From Halomarina rubra (GTDB lineage: Archaea > Halobacteriota > Halobacteria > Halobacteriales > Haloarculaceae), in NCBI RefSeq assembly GCF_023699475.1, contig NZ_JALXFV010000003.1, positions 353,454 to 417,453 on the forward strand: a stretch of 64,000 bases of DNA, read 5' to 3'. The notes below the pieces were generated by a model. That model searched no databases. It was not told the DNA's origin and worked only from the letters and a program-made list of their open reading frames with translations. The translations under genes and the position numbers were made by a program. Below, in pieces: positions 60,230 through 64,000 of this stretch. Numbering within the stretch: position 1 is the first letter of the stretch; the number at the start of each line of letters is the position of its first letter.

Positions 60230-61741
60230 TCACGTCGAGTCGTCCGTGGCCGTCGCGTTGCGCGCGTCGTCGATCCAGTCGGGTCGCTCGACGGTCGCCG
60301 TTCCGAGGTCCGAGTAGCGGACGACGACGTACCGCCGGACTACGCGCTCGCCCTCCTCGTCGTGGTCGACGGCGAGCCGTTCGCGTTCGTACTGGCTGAC
60401 GAACCCGCTCTCGTTGACGACGAACCGGACGAACCCGGCCCGGTCCGGAACGTCGGCACTCGTTCCCACCCCGTAGTACACCGTCGGGAGGCCCCGCGCG
60501 GTGACCCGATACCGCCCGTCGTCGAGGGGCGTCACGGTCGTCTCCGCGGCGTAGACGAGTCGGTAGTCCAGGTCGAGCCAGTGGTCGTTGCCCGCGTCCA
60601 TCCGGTCCTGGCGGAAGTAACGCGTCTCCTCGCCGCGCTCGCGGATGTAACCGACCGACCCGTTCGACCAGCGACTCCGGTCGACGCCGTTCCCGTCGTC
60701 GCGCCAGGACTCGACGAGGAACGCCCCGCTCGTCCCGCGGACGGTCCGTTCGGTGTACTCGGTGGCGCGCTCGCCGTCCACGACCGTTCCACGCTCCTCG
60801 ACGGAGCGCAGCGGCGTGTTCCGGACGAACCGACGGTGGGTCTCGCTCAGTTCGTCGGGAGCGACGACGCGCTCGGTGGTGACGCCGGGAGCGACGTACT
60901 CGCGGTTCGCGATGGTCTCGCGGGCGTCGGCTACCCAGTCGGGCCGGTCGAGGGTGTCCCCACCGCGTTCGTACAGCGTCTCCTCGACGACCGTCCCGTT
61001 GACCGGCTCTTCGAGGTGGATACATCGCGGGGTCGTCCGCTCGTACCCCCGGACGAACCCGTTCTCGTCGACGACGAGGTCGACCTGTCCGGCGACTTGC
61101 CGACCGCCGTGGCGGTCACAGCGCTGGCCCGTCTCCGGTAGTCGCCCGTCGACGCGGTAGACGTCGACGCCTTCCACGCTCCCCGCGTAGGTGACGTCGT
61201 CGACGACGAGTCTGTCGAGCAGTCGTGTCAGTTGGCTCGCGCGCATCTCGTAGCTGTTGGGGCCGCGCTGGGGGTCCTCGGGGTCGAACGTCTGGCGCTG
61301 GTAGGTGGTCGTGTTCCCGACGACCGTCCGCTGGTAGCTCGTCGTCGCGTTCGTCCAACTGCTCGACCGGTCGTACGGAGCGGCCTGCCCTGCGCCGATG
61401 CGAGCGTCCATCACACTCGTCGTTCGGTTCGGGCCGAAGCGGTGCGTGAGGCGTGCGGACTGGGTCGTCTCGTCGCCGCGGCGCTGCTCGTAGCGGAGTC
61501 GGAGGGTCAACGAACGGTTCGCGACCGCTCGGGCGTGGGCGGCCACCAGCGCACGGCCGTCGACGATACCCTCCTCGGTCAGCCCCGGCGCGACGGTCCC
61601 GCCGGCCATGTCGCGGGGAACTTCGGCGGGCGTGACGGTCGGTACGGCACCTCGGTCGCCGGTCTGACCGGGCGCGAACGTGTTACAGCCCGCGAGGACA
61701 CAGCAGAGCGCGAGGACCACGGCGAGCGCTGGAGGGCGCAT
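60230..61741 (-). CDS. Haloarchaeal lipoprotein, two-unit paralogue
   Basis: A 503-residue lipoprotein, first in the row of three. Signal: LAVVLALCCVLAGCNTFAPG, lipobox LAGC. Two units: the first ends LDRPDWVADARETIANREYV, the second ends VERPDWIDDARNATATDDS. The junction region ETIANREYV is shared exactly with the second gene, so the duplication of units predates the gene duplication. The N-terminal part has a typical PGLTEEGIVDGRALVAAHAR start. Function unknown; the family looks like the haloarchaeal DUF7537-type lipoproteins, but I cannot verify the number. Confidence 0.85.
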   Translation of the reverse strand: MRPPALAVVLALCCVLAGCNTFAPGQTGDRGAVPTVTPAEVPRDMAGGTVAPGLTEEGIVDGRALVAAHARAVANRSLTLRLRYEQRRGDETTQSARLTHRFGPNRTTSVMDARIGAGQAAPYDRSSSWTNATTSYQRTVVGNTTTYQRQTFDPEDPQRGPNSYEMRASQLTRLLDRLVVDDVTYAGSVEGVDVYRVDGRLPETGQRCDRHGGRQVAGQVDLVVDENGFVRGYERTTPRCIHLEEPVNGTVVEETLYERGGDTLDRPDWVADARETIANREYVAPGVTTERVVAPDELSETHRRFVRNTPLRSVEERGTVVDGERATEYTERTVRGTSGAFLVESWRDDGNGVDRSRWSNGSVGYIRERGEETRYFRQDRMDAGNDHWLDLDYRLVYAAETTVTPLDDGRYRVTARGLPTVYYGVGTSADVPDRAGFVRFVVNESGFVSQYERERLAVDHDEEGERVVRRYVVVRYSDLGTATVERPDWIDDARNATATDDST

Positions 61742-61856
61742 TGTTCACGCTCCGTGACTGTCCGTGAAATGTCTTCTGTCTACACTGTTCGCTCGACGTG
61801 GCCGACCTGCCGGGCGCTTCGGATGGAATAAGTACCGGTGGGCAAGAACTGCCACC

Positions 61857-62849
61857 ATGCAGACGCTGCTCCTGAACCGCGACGACGTCGTCGAGAACGC
61901 GCGGATGACCGACGTCATCCGGGCCGTCGAGGACGCGTTCGCGGCGTACGAACGCGGGGACGCACAGATGCCCGCGAAGTCGTACATCGACCTGCCGAAG
62001 TACAACGGTGACTTCCGCTCGATGCCCGCCTACCTCGACGCGGGCGACTGGGACGCCGCGGGCGTCAAGTGGGTGAACGTCCATACCGACAACGTCGAGG
62101 ACCACGACCTGCCCACCGTCATGGGCACCATCATCTACTCGGACCCCGAGACGGCGTTCCCGCTCGCCGTGATGGACGGCACCACCGTCACGCGCCTGCG
62201 GACGGGCGCGGCCGCCGCCGTCGCCACCGACCACCTCGCCGTCGAGGACGCCTCCTCGCTCGGTATCGTCGGTGCGGGCGTCCAGTCGTACTCCCAACTC
62301 GAAGCCATCGCCTCGATTCGCCCCATCGAGACCGTCGTCGTCTCGGACCTCGACGACGAGCGTGTCCAGGCGTTCGTCGACCGCTTCGGCGACGAGTTCG
62401 ACGTCCAGTCGGGGTCCATCGAGGACGCCGCTGCCTGCGACGTGCTCTCGACGGTGACGCCCGTCGAGTCGCCCATCGTGAAACGTGAGTGGCTCGGTGA
62501 GCACACCCACATCAACGCGATGGGCGCGGACGCAGAGGGCAAACACGAACACGACGACCAGACGCTCCTCGACGCCACGCTCGTCATCGACGACTACGCT
62601 CAGACGACCCACTCCGGGGAGATCAACGTCCCGTGGAGCGAGGGCGTCCTCGACGACGACGACATCCACGGCGCGCTCGGCGAAATCGTCGTCGGCGAGA
62701 AGGCGGGCCGCACCGACGAGACCGGCATCACCGTCTTCGACTCGACCGGCCTCGCCATCCAGGACATCGCCACCGCCCACGTCGTCTACGCCGCGGCCGA
62801 CGAGAACGACAACGGCGACCCGTTCGACCTCGTCGACACGCGGGTCTGA
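61857..62849 (+). CDS. Ornithine cyclodeaminase/alanine dehydrogenase family protein
   Basis: A 330-residue NAD-dependent enzyme of the OCD/mu-crystallin family. The NAD fold is SSLGIVGAGVQSYSQLEAIA. Catalytic-side residues: MPAKSYIDLPKYNGDFRSMP and GVKWVNVHTDN. IDDYAQTTHSGEINVPWSEG is the family's C-terminal active-site region. Archaeal members include alanine dehydrogenase (as in Archaeoglobus), lysine cyclodeaminase and others, so the exact substrate is open. AATAAGTA (61826-61833) is about 27 bases before the ATG, indicating a leaderless transcript. It is convergent with the phosphotransferase. Confidence 0.88.
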   Translation: MQTLLLNRDDVVENARMTDVIRAVEDAFAAYERGDAQMPAKSYIDLPKYNGDFRSMPAYLDAGDWDAAGVKWVNVHTDNVEDHDLPTVMGTIIYSDPETAFPLAVMDGTTVTRLRTGAAAAVATDHLAVEDASSLGIVGAGVQSYSQLEAIASIRPIETVVVSDLDDERVQAFVDRFGDEFDVQSGSIEDAAACDVLSTVTPVESPIVKREWLGEHTHINAMGADAEGKHEHDDQTLLDATLVIDDYAQTTHSGEINVPWSEGVLDDDDIHGALGEIVVGEKAGRTDETGITVFDSTGLAIQDIATAHVVYAAADENDNGDPFDLVDTRV

Positions 62850-62870
62850 ACCGATACGACGCGTCTCTTC

Positions 62871-63812
62871 TCAGTGTAGTCGCTCCGCCCGGTCGACAGC
62901 GCCCGCCAACTGCTCGGCGTAGAACGCCAGTTCCTCGTCGGTGAGCGCTTCGAACATCAGCAACCCGCCGACGTGGGCCGCGAGCGTCGCCACGCGATAG
63001 ACGGGTTCGGCCCGCGCGAACGAGTCGTCCGTCCCGGCGACCGCCCGGTAGCCCGCGTAGAACTCCCTACGCACGTCGCGGTCGCTCGCGGGGTCGTGCA
63101 TCCAGAAGCCGTTCGCGGCCTTCGCGAGGTCCCAGCGCGCGTCGCCGGCGTACGCCCGGTCGAAGTCGAGCACGCCCGCGATGTCGTCGCCCGCGAACAG
63201 CACGTTGTCCGGCGAGTAGTCGCCGTGACAGAGTACGGCCGGGACCTCTCCGGGTAGGTTCGGCGACCCATCGACCACGCGCTGGACGTCCGCGGCGACG
63301 GTCGGGTGGCCGGCGTCGCGAATCTCCCCGACCACGTCCCCGACGATCTCTTGGAGGCGACCGCGCGGGTCGGGTTCGGCGAACGCCTCGGCGTGCAGTC
63401 GCCCCTCGGCGAGCGCCACCGGCCCCGCCCGTTCGAACCCGCGGTGGTCGTGGAGACGCGCCAGCACTCGCCCGGCGTTCACGGCGCGTTCGCGGGGGAC
63501 CGAACGCCCGCCGGTCTCGCCGGGGAGGCGCTCGACGAGGCTGTACGTCCGGTCGCCGTGTGTTCCCAGTCGCTCCGTCACGACGTCGGGGACCGGCACG
63601 TCGCTGCCGCCCAGCGCGACGTAGCAGTCCAGGCCGCGCTGGAGGGAGTCGTCCCAGTCGTGCTCGGGGTCCGCCTCGAACTGGAGGACGTACTCGCGCC
63701 CGGCACAGCGCAGCGTGTACGTCTCGTTGAGCAACCCGCCGTCGACGCGTTCGACGCGCTCTGCGGGCGCATCCAGCTCCCGTCGCGCTATCGCGTGGAC
63801 GGCGCTCGTCAC
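62871..63812 (-). CDS. Aminoglycoside phosphotransferase-family kinase
   Basis: A 313-residue APH/choline-kinase-fold protein. The nucleotide-binding region includes NETYTLRCAGREYVLQFEAD, the catalytic loop is VPAVLCHGDYSPDNVLFAGD with HGDxxxxN, and the metal-binding Asp is in GVLDFDRAYAGDARWDLAKA. Start is GTG at 63812. The natural substrate is probably a small metabolite (homoserine, a sugar or similar), not an antibiotic. Only 21 bases separate its end from the convergent dehydrogenase gene. Confidence 0.88.
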   Translation of the reverse strand: MTSAVHAIARRELDAPAERVERVDGGLLNETYTLRCAGREYVLQFEADPEHDWDDSLQRGLDCYVALGGSDVPVPDVVTERLGTHGDRTYSLVERLPGETGGRSVPRERAVNAGRVLARLHDHRGFERAGPVALAEGRLHAEAFAEPDPRGRLQEIVGDVVGEIRDAGHPTVAADVQRVVDGSPNLPGEVPAVLCHGDYSPDNVLFAGDDIAGVLDFDRAYAGDARWDLAKAANGFWMHDPASDRDVRREFYAGYRAVAGTDDSFARAEPVYRVATLAAHVGGLLMFEALTDEELAFYAEQLAGAVDRAERLH

Positions 63813-63890
63813 GCTCTCACCGAACGTGGTCCCGGTCGCATACCGTCCGGTCGGACCGACGGGAGCAAAGGCCCGTCGGAGTGCGGCCGG

Positions 63891-64000
63891 CTACTCGTCG
63901 CTCAGCCGTCGCTCCCCGCGTTCGGCGAGTTTCGACACCAGCCAGACGATGACGATGAACGGTAACAGCGGGACGAGCAGGATGACGAGACCGAGGAACA
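63891..64000 (-). CDS. C-terminal end of a small membrane protein (partial)
   Basis: The minus strand shows 36 codons and a stop (63891-63893); the start lies beyond the window. The end reads FLGLVILLVPLLPFIVIVWL, one hydrophobic span, then VSKLAERGERRLSDE, a charged tail. It is probably a short membrane protein of unknown function. Confidence 0.6.
   Translation of the reverse strand, partial: FLGLVILLVPLLPFIVIVWLVSKLAERGERRLSDE

Noticed and set aside
62871-63812. Calling the phosphotransferase an antibiotic-resistance gene
   Set aside because: The HGDxxxxN fold is shared by many metabolite kinases; nothing points to aminoglycosides, which have little relevance to archaeal ribosomes in this setting.

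Overview
The window comes from a haloarchaeon (class Halobacteria); I cannot fix the genus. The evidence is the very high G+C, strongly acidic proteins, an archaeal 16S/tRNA-Ala/23S operon with bulge-helix-bulge processing sites, many TATA boxes 26-27 bases before a start codon (leaderless transcripts), and archaeal signature genes: MC1, PheST, EndA, TiaS, PolD1, Orc1/Cdc6, ArvABC and a thermosome. It reads as core chromosome. I saw no insertion sequence, integrase, CRISPR array or obvious transferred island.

Layout. 1-4191 holds the 5' half of a 23S gene, tRNA-Ala and a whole 16S gene, all on the minus strand, fed by five evenly spaced promoters. 4192-16967 holds information-processing and biosynthesis genes: MC1, an AbrB-like protein, pyrD, pheST, trpS, endA, a zinc-ribbon protein and a Hel308-type helicase. 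17116-26173 holds a MATE exporter, the trehalose pair otsAB with a long leader, lipA, and an oxoacid dehydrogenase operon (E1alpha, E1beta, E2) with no E3 gene beside it. 26300-35507 is the replication origin neighbourhood: pyrE, polD1, a signal peptidase, orc1, a 1.4-kb origin, then arvABC, the small-GTPase operon linked to vesicle formation. 35864-48986 is a mixed housekeeping region: glutaredoxin, an HTH regulator, tiaS, a secreted esterase, a threonine synthase-like enzyme, a PhoU/TrkA_C protein, citrate synthase, and a pair of related membrane proteins. 49163-64000 holds a VTT membrane protein, a second MATE exporter, ilvA, a patatin, RidA, tRNA-Ser, a thermosome subunit, three tandem paralogous lipoproteins, an ornithine cyclodeaminase-family dehydrogenase, a phosphotransferase and the end of one more gene.

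The most striking signal is in the origin. CTAG is very rare in the rest of the window (about nine sites noticed by eye in roughly 60 kb outside rRNA), yet thirteen copies lie within 409 bases of the origin (32433-32841). Five of them form a helically phased array with spacings of 11, 11, 11 and 10 bases, directly beside an Orc-binding (ORB-type) element. ORB-type motifs face outward from an AT-rich core (two minus-oriented on the left, two plus-oriented on the right). Weaker matches lie farther out, including an inverted pair inside the polD1 coding sequence. Other items worth a look are an upstream peptide ORF before otsA, the three two-unit or one-unit lipoproteins, and the 16S processing stem in the same window as EndA, which cuts such motifs.
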